Assembly: GCA_965216135.1 (NCBI GenBank)
Contig: CBDCFL010000023.1
Location: forward strand, 620,001-684,000
Length of the DNA stretch: 64,000 bases
Origin: CBDCFL01 sp965216135
GTDB lineage: Bacteria; Pseudomonadota; Alphaproteobacteria; Rhodobacterales; Rhodobacteraceae
Direction of reading: 5' to 3'
Below the pieces are notes generated by a model, which was given only the letters and a program-made list of their open reading frames with translations, searched no databases and had not been told where the DNA came from. Shown piece after piece: positions 31,849 to 40,909 of the stretch (the first letter of the stretch is position 1; every line of letters begins with the position of its first letter). The position numbers and the translations under genes are program-made.

Positions 31849-33683
31849 TCCGCCGCCGCGATGCCGTCAACACGGATGAACCCGCCTGATTGCCGGTTCC
31901 AAAAGCGGGCATATAGGCCGTTTTTCGCCAGCAGCACATCGTGGCTGCCTTCCTCGACAATCCGGCCCTGATCCATCACCACGATCCGGTCCATGCGGGC
32001 GATGGTGGACAGCCGGTGGGCGATGGCCAGAACCGTTTTGCCTTCCATCACGTTTTCCAGGGCGCGCTGAATCTCCGCCTCGACTTCGGAATCAAGCGCA
32101 CTGGTTGCTTCGTCCAGCACCAAGATAGGCGCGTCTTTCAGGATGGCGCGGGCAAGGGCGATGCGTTGCCGCTGGCCGCCGGATAGCTTGACGCCGCGTT
32201 CGCCCAGGAATGCTTCATACCCGGTGCGGCCGCGGTGATCCTGAAGATCGAGAATGAATTCGTGCGCTTCGGCTTTGCGGGCGGCAGCGATCAGTTGCTC
32301 TTCGGTCGCATGCGGGTTGCCATAGAGGATGTTGTCGCGCGCCGAGCGGTTGAACATTGCGGTTTCCTGGGTGACCATGCCGATCGCGCGGCGCAATGAT
32401 TTCTGGGTGACGCCAGCAATGTCCTGGCCGTCGATCAGGATGCGCCCGCCTTCGATGTCATACATTCGCAGAAGCGACGCCACGAGCGTTGACTTGCCCG
32501 CGCCGGACGCACCGACAATGCCGAGTTTCTCGCCCGGTGCGATCGTCAGGTTGATGCAGTCGATGCCGCCGATTTTCCGGCCATAGGCGAAACTGGTGTC
32601 GTGAAACGTGACTTCTGCTTTTTTGACCACGAGTTCAGATGCACCGCCCGCGTCGATCAGCCCGTGCGGCGGGGTCAGCGTGTTCATGCCGTCCTCGACC
32701 TCGCCGATGTTGGAATAAATCTGCATCAGCGTGAAACTGACCCAGCCGACCATTTGGCCGAGCCGGATCGAAATCGCCCCGGCGGCGGCAATGTCGCCCT
32801 CGGACGCCAACCCTTGCGACCACAGGTAAGCGGTGCCGCCGATTAGCGAGGCGGGCAAGGTGCCGGCCAGCGTCATCAGCACGGTGCGGAACGACACCGA
32901 CAGCGCGCCCCAATGCAGCGATCTCTGGCGCAACTCTTCGATGGCGCCATGCGTGGCGCGGTCCTCGTGGGCGTCATGGGCGAAGAGTTTGACGGTTTTA
33001 ACATTGGTGATGGTGTCCACAAGCTGGCCGGTGACAGCCGCACGGGCATTGGCGCGAGCCTTTGCGCGTTGGCGGGCGCGGGGCAGAAACCAGCGGATCA
33101 GCACGATATAGGCGACCAGCCAGACCACCAGAACCAGCGCGACGCGCGGGTCGATCGACAGCACCAGGAAAATCGAAGCGATGACGGATATGACCGCAAA
33201 CGCACCGACATTGACGCCCTCGACCACCACTTCGGAAACGGCGCGGGAGACCTGATTTTCCTTGGTGGCGATGCGGCCGGCGAAGTCATTGTCGAAGAAT
33301 TCCACCGAATGGCCAAGCGTCCAGCGTGAGATGCGCGACAACACCATCGCAATGACGTTTGGCCCCAACAGATACATGTTGAAAAACGCACCCAGGCCCA
33401 TCATGACCGGGCGCAGGACGACGAAAAACCCGACCAGCATGGCGAACAGCCAAAAATTTTCGGCCATGAAAGTACTGGCGCCGCTGGTGATGACCGCGTC
33501 GATGACCATGCCAAGGATGATCGCGGTCAGTGCTTCCAGTGTGCCGACCGCGCCGCTGAAAAAGCACGCGATGGCAATCAGCGGGAAGGCACCGCCGAGC
33601 GCCCAGGCGAAGAATCGCCCCAGGGTGCGGGGCGGCGGACCTTGGGCGGGCGCGTACGGCCTTATGAGATTGGCGAATTTCAT
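31845..33683 (-). CDS. ABC exporter half-transporter (MsbA-like), second of a pair
   Basis: A 612-residue half-transporter: six predicted membrane helices in residues 25-320, then a nucleotide-binding domain with Walker A GASGAGKST, Q-loop MVTQETAMF, signature LSGGQRQRIALARAIL, Walker B ILVLDEATSALD and the H-loop AIAHRLST. It overlaps the upstream half-transporter by 4 bp (ATGA), so the two probably form a heterodimer. The substrate is unknown. Lipid or drug export is typical of the group. Confidence 0.88.
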   Translation of the reverse strand: MKFANLIRPYAPAQGPPPRTLGRFFAWALGGAFPLIAIACFFSGAVGTLEALTAIILGMVIDAVITSGASTFMAENFWLFAMLVGFFVVLRPVMMGLGAFFNMYLLGPNVIAMVLSRISRWTLGHSVEFFDNDFAGRIATKENQVSRAVSEVVVEGVNVGAFAVISVIASIFLVLSIDPRVALVLVVWLVAYIVLIRWFLPRARQRAKARANARAAVTGQLVDTITNVKTVKLFAHDAHEDRATHGAIEELRQRSLHWGALSVSFRTVLMTLAGTLPASLIGGTAYLWSQGLASEGDIAAAGAISIRLGQMVGWVSFTLMQIYSNIGEVEDGMNTLTPPHGLIDAGGASELVVKKAEVTFHDTSFAYGRKIGGIDCINLTIAPGEKLGIVGASGAGKSTLVASLLRMYDIEGGRILIDGQDIAGVTQKSLRRAIGMVTQETAMFNRSARDNILYGNPHATEEQLIAAARKAEAHEFILDLQDHRGRTGYEAFLGERGVKLSGGQRQRIALARAILKDAPILVLDEATSALDSEVEAEIQRALENVMEGKTVLAIAHRLSTIARMDRIVVMDQGRIVEEGSHDVLLAKNGLYARFWNRQSGGFIRVDGIAAAE

Positions 33684-35524
33684 TCAGCCGCGACCTCATC
33701 CTCGGTCCGCAGAAAGCCACCCGATTGGCGGTTCCAGAAGCTGGCGTACAGGCCGTTCTGGCCCAGCAGGCTGGCGTGGCTGCCTTCCTCGACAACATGG
33801 CCCTCGTCGATCACAATAATCCTGTCCATCCGCGCAATGGTAGACAAGCGGTGCGCGATGGCAATGACGGTTTTGCCCTCCATCACGTCATAAAGCGTCG
33901 TCTGTATCGCTGCCTCGACCTCTGAATCGAGCGCGCTTGTGGCTTCGTCCAGCACCAGGATCGGCGCATTTTTCAGGATCATCCGGGCGATGGCGATGCG
34001 CTGGCGCTGGCCACCTGACAGCTTCACCCCACGCTCGCCAACGAAGGCATTATAGCCGCGACGGCCCTTGGGGTCCTCGAGCGCCTGGATGAAATCATGT
34101 GCCTCGGCCTGCTCAGCGGCGGCGATCATCTCGGCTTCGCTGGCGTGCGGTGCACCGTAAAGGATGTTGGCGCGGACCGAGCGGTGCAGCAGAGACGAAT
34201 CCTGCGTCACCATGCCGATGGCCTTGCGCAGTGAGTCTTGCGTCACCTGGCCCACGTCCTGATCGTCGATGCGAATGGCACCACCTTCGGGGTCGCTGAA
34301 CCTTAAGAGCAGGTTGACCAGCGAGGATTTGCCAGCGCCCGACCGGCCCACCAGCCCGACTTTTTCGCCCGGCTGGATGATAATGCTGATGTCATTCAGT
34401 CCACCTTGTTCCTTACCATAATGGTGGGTCACATGGTAGATTTCGATCCGGCCTTCGGTCACTTTGATGGGCGTATCCGAGCGGTCCACGACGTTGTGCT
34501 CGACCGAAACCGATCGAAGCCCTTCGCGTACCGTGCCCGCATGTTCAAACAGGTTCACCGTCACCCACATGATCCAGCCGCTCATGCCGTTCAGGCGAAC
34601 CGTCAGGGCGATGACCGCCGCGACTTCGCCCACGCTGGTCTGGCCATAGCGCCACATAACCACAGAAGTGCCGACGACACCCACGAAAAGGATGCCGTTT
34701 ATCACGTTCAGCGCGAAATTGAGTTCGATCATCAGGCGCAGGAAGCGCTGGAAGCGCAGGCGCAACCGGCGCAGCGATGACAGAACATAGGCCTGTTCCT
34801 GCGGTCCTTCGGAAAACAGTTTGACCGTTTCGATATTGGTATAGGCATCGACGATGCGGCCGGTAACCAGCGAGCGTGCGTCGGACCATTTCTCGCTTGC
34901 CTTGGCCACGCGGACTGCCGTCCAGAGCGTGTAGCTGCCATAGGCCGCCAGCCAGATCACTAGCGGGATGGCCACGCGCCAGTCAATGCCAGCAACCAGC
35001 ACCAGCGCCATTGCGACGTACATCAGGGCATACCATACAGCCTCGAACACCAGATACATTGTGTCCTCGGTGGCCTCGGACAGTTTCATCACCCGGTTGG
35101 ACAACCGCCCGGCGAAATCGTTCTGGAAGAAGTTCATCGACTGGCCCAGCATGTGCTTGTGCGCCCGCCAACGGACGCGCTCCTGCATATTGCCTGCCAG
35201 CGACAGTTCCAGAAACCCGTGCTGCAACGCGATGGCCGCCGGTCTCGCGATGACGATTACCAAAGCCACGATGATGATCTCAACGCGGTAGGCGACCCAG
35301 AATTCCGCCGCGCCGGTGACGTTCATGATGTCAATGAGCCGCCCGCCGTACCAGATCATCCCCGCCTCAAACAGCGCCACGATAAAACCGGTGAGCATGA
35401 GCCAGGGGATAACGCGGCCAAAGGGCCTAATCGCCTCGGCATAGAAGGCGAACAAGCTGGCAGGCGGGGCGCCCGTATCGTGGTTGGCAAATGGGTCTAC
35501 GAGATTCTCAAACAGACGAAACAT
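33680..35524 (-). CDS. ABC exporter half-transporter (MsbA-like), first of a pair
   Basis: A 614-residue half-transporter with the same architecture as its neighbour. Membrane domain about residues 30-330; nucleotide-binding domain with Walker A GRSGAGKSS, MVTQDSSLLHRSV, signature LSGGQRQRIAIARMIL, Walker B ILVLDEATSALD and AIAHRLST. Both copies have complete catalytic residues, so both ATP sites should be active. It is the first gene of a three-gene operon with the P-loop protein. Confidence 0.88.
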   Translation of the reverse strand: MFRLFENLVDPFANHDTGAPPASLFAFYAEAIRPFGRVIPWLMLTGFIVALFEAGMIWYGGRLIDIMNVTGAAEFWVAYRVEIIIVALVIVIARPAAIALQHGFLELSLAGNMQERVRWRAHKHMLGQSMNFFQNDFAGRLSNRVMKLSEATEDTMYLVFEAVWYALMYVAMALVLVAGIDWRVAIPLVIWLAAYGSYTLWTAVRVAKASEKWSDARSLVTGRIVDAYTNIETVKLFSEGPQEQAYVLSSLRRLRLRFQRFLRLMIELNFALNVINGILFVGVVGTSVVMWRYGQTSVGEVAAVIALTVRLNGMSGWIMWVTVNLFEHAGTVREGLRSVSVEHNVVDRSDTPIKVTEGRIEIYHVTHHYGKEQGGLNDISIIIQPGEKVGLVGRSGAGKSSLVNLLLRFSDPEGGAIRIDDQDVGQVTQDSLRKAIGMVTQDSSLLHRSVRANILYGAPHASEAEMIAAAEQAEAHDFIQALEDPKGRRGYNAFVGERGVKLSGGQRQRIAIARMILKNAPILVLDEATSALDSEVEAAIQTTLYDVMEGKTVIAIAHRLSTIARMDRIIVIDEGHVVEEGSHASLLGQNGLYASFWNRQSGGFLRTEDEVAAE

Positions 35525-35574
35525 ATCGTCACCCTCACAAAACTAGCAATGTATTTAAGTGGTTAGGTCGGGTT

Positions 35575-35795
35575 CGCCGGGGTCAGATATACATCTGACG
35601 GGGCCGGGATGCCGGGAACAAAACTGCCGGAGAAAGGCAGACTCCGCCCGCGCAGATGGCAAGATTGCCTGCGCCGGGCACCCGGAAAATGTCTGTTTTA
35701 TTGACCATGGTGGCGGTGATAGCCGAGATTGGCAGAATATCCAAGGCCTGTATCGGCAACGCTTTTCAAGCCCTTGCGGGCTTTCATTGCTGAAA
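35575..35795 (+). ncRNA. structured intergenic region, possible small RNA
   Basis: Gap of 290 bp between cca and the ABC operon. On the plus strand it contains GTCAGAT/ATCTGAC (35582-35599) and a CTGCC/GGCAG stem whose GGAG loop (35629-35632) can pair with CTCC at 35642-35645, an H-type pseudoknot. A two-part stem lies at 35650-35674. A terminator-like AAGCCC TTGC GGGCTT followed by TTCATT is at 35768-35789. No convincing ORF exists. I match it to no known RNA family. Strand and ends are guesses. Confidence 0.3.
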
Positions 35796-35814
35796 CGTCA
35801 GGCGAAAAAGTCCG

Positions 35815-36972
35815 TCAGGGCTGATGAGCGGCCAGCAGCTGGAGTTTGGTGAGTTGGAAATCGGAGGAGATCCATCTTGCTTCGAGCGCTTTTAGCGCCG
35901 CGCCTAGTGCCGCGCCGGACAAAGCCGGCATCAGATCGCCGGCGCTAAGCGGAAAGACCCGAGCCGCGCCGCTAGCTGCTGCCGCGTCGATCCCATCAGG
36001 CGGGCTTTGGCCCAGAACCGCTGCACGAACGAGCGCGCCGCTGACCGCAAGCTCTGCCCCGTGGCGATAGGCCATGGCGGTAACCGGTTCAGTGCCCGCG
36101 ATCATGTCGCGCAGCACCTTCCACCTTTTGACGTCCGACTTGCTCAATCTCAATCTGTCCGTGGGGTCAGGTCCACCCAAGGCGGCCAGGCGGCGGATAG
36201 GATCAGGGCTGCGGGCCGCCTCGAGGTGCACCAGCGGCGCAAGCGCGGCGTGGTCGGCACCGGGAAGGACATGGGCCAAAACGCCGGTAGCGGCCATGGC
36301 CGCTACCGCCGGACCAGGATCAATTGAGGACAGCAATTTCTTGAACTCTGCCCCGATCCTTTCCGCTGATAACGTCTCTAATCCCACCAAGTTTTCGGAA
36401 ATCGCGGCAAGCGCGGAACCATCCATTCCGGCATCGGCGTCGCCATACAATGAGTGAATTCGGAAATAGCGCAGGATGCGCAGATAATCCTCTTTGATCC
36501 GCTCAGATGGGTTGTCGATAAACCGCACCCGGCACGCGGCCAGATCCTCCATGCCGCCAAGCGGGTCGATCACACTGCCGTGGCGGTCGGCATAGAGCGC
36601 GTTGATGGTAAAATCGCGACGCCGCGCATCGTCGGCGATGTCGGTCGAAAACCGCACGACCGCCCGGCGCCCGTCGGTTTCGACGTCTTTGCGGAATGTG
36701 GTGATCTCATAGGTGCGACCGTTTGCGATCACGGTTATTGTGCCGTGGTCTATGCCAGTCGGCAAGGCTCTGAGGCCGCGGCCGGTGCAAAGCCGGATTA
36801 GATCGGGCGGCAGTGCTGCGGTGGCGATGTCAATGTCAATCACCGGTAATTCCAGCAACGCATTGCGCACGCAACCACCAACAAAATAGGCTGCATGACG
36901 CTCTGCGCCAAGCAGATCGAATATCTGCTGCACGCCGGGTTCTGACACCCAATCCTGAGAAATAACCGTCAC
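35815..36972 (-). CDS. cca: CCA tRNA nucleotidyltransferase
   Basis: Adds or repairs the 3' CCA of tRNAs. A 385-residue class II enzyme with the family signature FVGGCVRNALL, the catalytic DXD in VIDIDIATAALPPD, the RRDFTINALYAD motif that reads the incoming nucleotide, and DPLGGMEDL with the ERIKEDYLRILRYFRIHS block. The GTG start overlaps the NUDIX stop (GTGA), so it is co-transcribed with nudix and hslO. Confidence 0.93.
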   Translation of the reverse strand: MTVISQDWVSEPGVQQIFDLLGAERHAAYFVGGCVRNALLELPVIDIDIATAALPPDLIRLCTGRGLRALPTGIDHGTITVIANGRTYEITTFRKDVETDGRRAVVRFSTDIADDARRRDFTINALYADRHGSVIDPLGGMEDLAACRVRFIDNPSERIKEDYLRILRYFRIHSLYGDADAGMDGSALAAISENLVGLETLSAERIGAEFKKLLSSIDPGPAVAAMAATGVLAHVLPGADHAALAPLVHLEAARSPDPIRRLAALGGPDPTDRLRLSKSDVKRWKVLRDMIAGTEPVTAMAYRHGAELAVSGALVRAAVLGQSPPDGIDAAAASGAARVFPLSAGDLMPALSGAALGAALKALEARWISSDFQLTKLQLLAAHQP

Positions 36973-37574
36973 AGCGCGGCCTTGTCGGCCAGCACGCGCA
37001 ATATGCGCGCGGTGGCGCCCCAGATGTAATAGGGGCCATAGGCCACGGTGTTGTAATACCGCGCCACGCCGCGCCAGATACGCGACTGAACCACGTAGTT
37101 TTCCGGGTTCAGCACATGGGCAAGCGGTACTGAAAAGACCTCTTCAACCTCGCCTTCTTCCGCCCTTGGTTCGAACGATGTTGTGACCAGCCCCACGACC
37201 GGCGTGACGACAAAGCTGGTGACGGTTTCATGGTTGGGCAGGGAACCGACAGTATCGACATGCGCTGTCGGCAGGCCGATTTCCTCTTCTGCTTCGCGCA
37301 GCGCTGCGGCGACAACTGACCCTTTGTCGGCTGCGTCAACCTTGCCGCCGGGCAAGGCAATCTGGCCGGGATGGTGCTTGAGCGATGAGGCGCGTTTGGT
37401 CAGATAAAGGCGCGTCTGGTCTGCGCGCGGCTCTATCGCGATTAGAACCGCTGCTGGTGTCAGATTGCGATCATCCGCCAGTTTAAGGCCGGGGTTCAGG
37501 TCATAATCCGATGAGCTTTCGCCCTGCAGCGACACCGCATTTTTGACTCTGGCGATCAGATCGGTGTCATGCAT
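36969..37574 (-). CDS. NUDIX hydrolase, CoA pyrophosphatase-like
   Basis: About 201 residues. The NUDIX box is GGKVDAADKGSVVAAALREAEEEIGL, preceded by the LTKRASSLKHHPGQIALPGG motif characteristic of CoA pyrophosphatases (NudL/NUDT7 type). An Asp occupies the position where the canonical box has the first Glu. It overlaps hslO by 8 bp upstream and cca by 4 bp downstream. Start ATG 37574 is preferred; ATG 37586 is also possible. Confidence 0.88.
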   Translation of the reverse strand: MHDTDLIARVKNAVSLQGESSSDYDLNPGLKLADDRNLTPAAVLIAIEPRADQTRLYLTKRASSLKHHPGQIALPGGKVDAADKGSVVAAALREAEEEIGLPTAHVDTVGSLPNHETVTSFVVTPVVGLVTTSFEPRAEEGEVEEVFSVPLAHVLNPENYVVQSRIWRGVARYYNTVAYGPYYIWGATARILRVLADKAAL

Positions 37575-38559
37575 GGCTTTGCTCATTTGACTCGGGTCCA
37601 AGAGTGGCCGGGTCCATCTCGTAATGTGCCCCGCAAAACTGGCAATCCGCGGTAACTACACCGGTGTCGGTGGTCATTTGGGCGATGTCGCTGGCCGAAT
37701 AGATCGACAGGCTGCTGCGCACCCGGTTCGCAGAGCACGTGCAGCCGAAACTGACAGGGGTCGCGTCAAAAACGCGCGCGCCCTCGGTCTGAAACAGCCG
37801 AACCAACAATTCGGTGGGCTGCACGGTCGGGCCGATCAGGTCCGGCGGTTCGACCTTGTCCAGCAGAACATTGGCGCGCCTCCAGTCTTGCTGTTCATCC
37901 TTGCCGAGATAGTCGATCGCGCGCATCAGGTCCGGCTGTTCGACGTCCTGATCGGGCAACGCAGCCGGAGCCCCGGGCATTTTTTGCAACATGATCGCGC
38001 CGCCGCGCCAGGTCGGCTGTTGTCCGGGCAGTTGCGACTTACCGAAAGCGGTCGCAAATCGGGTTGGTAATTGTTCCGATTGCGCGAAATAGGTCTCGGC
38101 ACAGGACGCGAGCGAGCCCCCCGCAATCGGCGTGATGCCCTGATAAGGTGCGTTGCCTTCACCCTGATCGATGAGGATGGCGAAATAGCCCTGGCCCACT
38201 TGCTCAAACGGCAAGGCGTCAGGGTCCAGTCGGGCCTGATCAAAACCGGCATATGCACGCAGCTGCGCGGGCGCACCGTTTTGCGCAGGCGCGAAATAGT
38301 CAGTTGCCACCAACCTAGCCGGCCCATCGCCGCGAATTTGCAAGGACAGTTTCCAGCGCAGTTTGATCGTCTGGCCGATGAGCGCGGTCAACAGCACAGC
38401 CTCGCAGACGAGCGCTTCGATTGCTGGCGGGTAGTTGTGTTGCCGCAGCATCTGGGTGAGCACATCGTCAAGGCGTGCAACGCGGCCACGGATGTCTGAC
38501 CGGTCAAGCTGAAACGGCAGCACCGTATCGTCCCAGGCAATATGCGATCCGATTGACAT
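37567..38559 (-). CDS. hslO: redox-regulated chaperone Hsp33
   Basis: Holdase chaperone activated by oxidative stress. A 330-residue protein with the family's zinc-binding redox switch near the C-terminus, visible as FGCTCSANRV and ADCQFCGAHYE. The N-terminal MSIGSHIAWDDTVLPFQLDRSDIRGRVARLDDVL is typical of alphaproteobacterial Hsp33. ATG 38559 has a GGAGAG ribosome-binding site. First gene of the hslO-nudix-cca operon. Confidence 0.92.
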   Translation of the reverse strand: MSIGSHIAWDDTVLPFQLDRSDIRGRVARLDDVLTQMLRQHNYPPAIEALVCEAVLLTALIGQTIKLRWKLSLQIRGDGPARLVATDYFAPAQNGAPAQLRAYAGFDQARLDPDALPFEQVGQGYFAILIDQGEGNAPYQGITPIAGGSLASCAETYFAQSEQLPTRFATAFGKSQLPGQQPTWRGGAIMLQKMPGAPAALPDQDVEQPDLMRAIDYLGKDEQQDWRRANVLLDKVEPPDLIGPTVQPTELLVRLFQTEGARVFDATPVSFGCTCSANRVRSSLSIYSASDIAQMTTDTGVVTADCQFCGAHYEMDPATLGPESNEQSHA

Positions 38560-38637
38560 ATGCGCTCTCTCCAGTCGCCGCTTGGGCATAAAGCGTCTAT
38601 ATAAGCGTCGGAAATCAAGAGCAAAGGGGCATGGTCA

Positions 38638-39066
38638 GTGCGGCGGTATGGGGACAGGCCCTCTGACGGCAGACGATACCGGGTACGTCCGGGCGCATAT
38701 GCGGTGCTGCCGCATGGTCGTGCACTGTTGATCACCCATCAATCTGAAACGGACGAGCGTTTTCAGCTTCCCGGTGGCGGCATTGACCCTGGCGAGAGCC
38801 CGATGCGCGCGCTTTACCGTGAGGTTCTGGAAGAAACCGGGTGGACGATTGCTGCGCCACGTCGGTTGGGGGCTTTCAGGCGGTTTGTCTACATGCCGGA
38901 ATATGCGCTTTGGGCAGAAAAGGTTTGCCATATGTTCACGGCCCGGCCCGTGCGCCAGGTCAGCGCGCCGATTGAGGAATTTCACACCGCGTTGTGGATG
39001 GACGCGCGCATCGCCGCCGAGGTTCTGGGAAATCCGGGCGACCGGGCGTATGCGCGCCTGTTCTAG
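38638..39066 (+). CDS. NUDIX hydrolase
   Basis: A 142-residue protein starting at GTG 38638. The NUDIX box GGGIDPGESPMRALYREVLEETGW is complete, after a typical strand VRPGAYAVLPHGRALLI. It resembles small MutT/NUDT-type enzymes that hydrolyse nucleoside diphosphate derivatives, with substrate unknown. It is divergent from hslO, and its stop codon overlaps the stop of the convergent phosphatase gene. Confidence 0.85.
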   Translation: MRRYGDRPSDGRRYRVRPGAYAVLPHGRALLITHQSETDERFQLPGGGIDPGESPMRALYREVLEETGWTIAAPRRLGAFRRFVYMPEYALWAEKVCHMFTARPVRQVSAPIEEFHTALWMDARIAAEVLGNPGDRAYARLF

Positions 39067-40268
39067 CCGCTGTATTCAAACAGAACGCCCGATACGTCAT
39101 CGGCAAATTCCTGGTCGCCAGTAAAGGCGGTTAAATTCCACAAGAGCGCCTCTAGCAGCTCAGTTCCCGACAGGTCCGAATTTTTCTGCATCAGCCGGGC
39201 AAGCCCGTCTTCATCTAGCATATTGCCATGCTCATCCGGGCATTCGGTCAGCCCATCAGAGGCCAGCAGCAATCTGGCGCCCTTGGGCAGGCGAAGCTCA
39301 TGTTCTTCCCATTCAGCCTCATCAAACAGGCCGATCGGGTAACCGCCGTCGCCTTGGAAATGCGTCGAGCCATCGGGCATCTGCACCAGTGGATTTGGGT
39401 GCCCGCATTGCACGAACCGGACCTGACCGGTGGTTAGATCGGCTTTGCCTAAAGCCATGGTGAAATACTGATCTGCCTTGATCTCATCCAGATAGAGCCG
39501 GTTCATGCGTTTGGCCGCCTCGGATGGCGGCAGCATTCGGGTCTTTCCGGTGCGGTCCTGTTCGAGCGCGACGTTCTGTTCGGCTGAACCGCCAGTCAGA
39601 AGGCCGGCAAGACGCGCGGTCAAGAGGGCCGAGGCGACGCCGTGACCGGACACATCCAGCGCGAAAAGCCCAACCTCGTCGTCGTTGATCGGAAAGTAGC
39701 CGACCAGATCGCCGCCGACATGGCCGCTAGAGCGCAGCAGCAGCAGCGACACCTGGGCGGTGCCAAAATCGCGGTGGCGGTCGTGGATCAGCGATTGCTG
39801 GAGGTTTCGCGCCTCGACAAGATCGCGATCAAGCGCTTCGTAAAGGCCACTGATTTCGGTGAGTGTCTGCGACACCAGCCGGTTCTTTTCGCGCAGCTCT
39901 CGTTCCATATGCAGGATGCGCTCACCAGCGCGAACGCGGGCCAGAAGCTCGCTGGATGAGACCGGTTTGGAGACAAAATCGTCGGCACCGACATCAAGCC
40001 CGCGGGCAATCTCGGGTTTTTCAGACTTGCTGGTCAGCAGGATAAAGTAGCCATAGGGCCGGTCCGGCAGGGCGCGAAAGGCGCGGCAAAACTCCAGCCC
40101 GGACATGCCCGGCATCATCCAATCGCTGATAATCACGTCGAGCTGATGCGCCTCGCAAATCGCCAGTGCTTCTTCACCCGACGCCGCTTCGATCACGCGG
40201 TAGCCCCAGCGCGACAGAAACACCTTCAATATGTGGCGCTGCGACCCGCTGTCATCGACAACAAGCAC
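39063..40268 (-). CDS. response regulator with PP2C-type (SpoIIE-like) phosphatase domain
   Basis: About 400 residues. A receiver domain has the acidic pair LVVDDSGSQRHIL, the phospho-acceptor Asp in VIISDWMMPGMSG and the Lys in DFVSKPVSSSELL. A coiled coil lies near residues 110-155 (REKNRLVSQTLTEISGLYEAL), followed by a SpoIIE-type PPM phosphatase domain with GGDLVGYF, LFALDVSGHGVASALLTARL and LLLASDGLTEC. Such proteins control anti-sigma antagonists. The annotated start GTG 40268 cuts close to the domain. A better start (VSAAAQ...) lies upstream but is out of frame across a nine-T run. The divergent Hpt protein is the likely partner. Confidence 0.85.
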   Translation of the reverse strand: MLVVDDSGSQRHILKVFLSRWGYRVIEAASGEEALAICEAHQLDVIISDWMMPGMSGLEFCRAFRALPDRPYGYFILLTSKSEKPEIARGLDVGADDFVSKPVSSSELLARVRAGERILHMERELREKNRLVSQTLTEISGLYEALDRDLVEARNLQQSLIHDRHRDFGTAQVSLLLLRSSGHVGGDLVGYFPINDDEVGLFALDVSGHGVASALLTARLAGLLTGGSAEQNVALEQDRTGKTRMLPPSEAAKRMNRLYLDEIKADQYFTMALGKADLTTGQVRFVQCGHPNPLVQMPDGSTHFQGDGGYPIGLFDEAEWEEHELRLPKGARLLLASDGLTECPDEHGNMLDEDGLARLMQKNSDLSGTELLEALLWNLTAFTGDQEFADDVSGVLFEYSG

Positions 40269-40304
40269 GGTTTCAGCACGTGCCTTGGCCGGTTGATCAG
40301 CAGA

Positions 40305-40344
40305 TTTTTTTTTGCGCCGCTGCAGACACGGACGCCCCCCCCCC
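40305..40344. repeat. T9 and C10 homopolymer tracts at the 5' side of the response regulator gene
   Basis: T9 at 40305-40313 and C10 at 40335-40344 lie just upstream of the regulator's start on the minus strand (read as A9 and G10). A change of one base in the first tract joins an upstream GTG to the receiver-domain frame. Confidence 0.75.
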
Positions 40345-40490
40345 GCTCAAGTGACTGTCTGAGGCCGCGGATTAGGGGCAAACCATTGCAAAGAGCTTAA
40401 AGTGAAAAATGCTCCTATATTTGGGCGCGTCATTACCGATCCTTAATGGCGATCTGCGAGCCTGCCCTGCGCTTGAGCGGGGATTGTCCG

Positions 40491-40829
40491 ATGACCATCA
40501 ACTGGGATCGTGTTCACGAATTGCGGGACGAAGTCGGCCCGGAGGATTTCGATGAAGTGGTCACCCTGTTTCTTGAGGAAGTGTCTGAGGCGATGGATCG
40601 TCTGCGCAGGCCAAGCGATGTCACCGGGCTGGACGCTGACCTGCATTTCATCAAAGGCAGCGCGTTAAACCTTGGGTTCGACGCGCTTGCGGGGCTGTGC
40701 CATCAAGGCGAGCGCGCCGCCGCCGAGGGACGCGCCGGACAGGTGGATCTTGGCGAGATTGTCGAGGCCTATACCAAGAGCCTTGCCGATTTCTCTGCTG
40801 GACAAGAAAACCTTTCCGGGGCGGCGTAG
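40491..40829 (+). CDS. histidine phosphotransfer (Hpt) protein
   Basis: A 112-residue four-helix Hpt domain. The phosphorylated His is in LHFIKGSALNLGFDALAGLC, the H-X2-KGSA pattern typical of Hpt proteins. MTINWDRVHELRDEVGPEDFDEVVTLFLEEV forms the N-terminal helices. ATG 40491 is preferred over an earlier in-frame start at 40446. It is divergent from the response regulator-phosphatase gene, which suggests they form one phosphorelay. No sensor kinase is present in the window. Confidence 0.87.
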   Translation: MTINWDRVHELRDEVGPEDFDEVVTLFLEEVSEAMDRLRRPSDVTGLDADLHFIKGSALNLGFDALAGLCHQGERAAAEGRAGQVDLGEIVEAYTKSLADFSAGQENLSGAA

Positions 40830-40909
40830 CGCGGACCAGCCGGCCAGACTTGCCGCGCCATTAGAAAAGACATAAACCCCCGCCGGATCGAGATACCCGG
40901 AGGGCGGAC

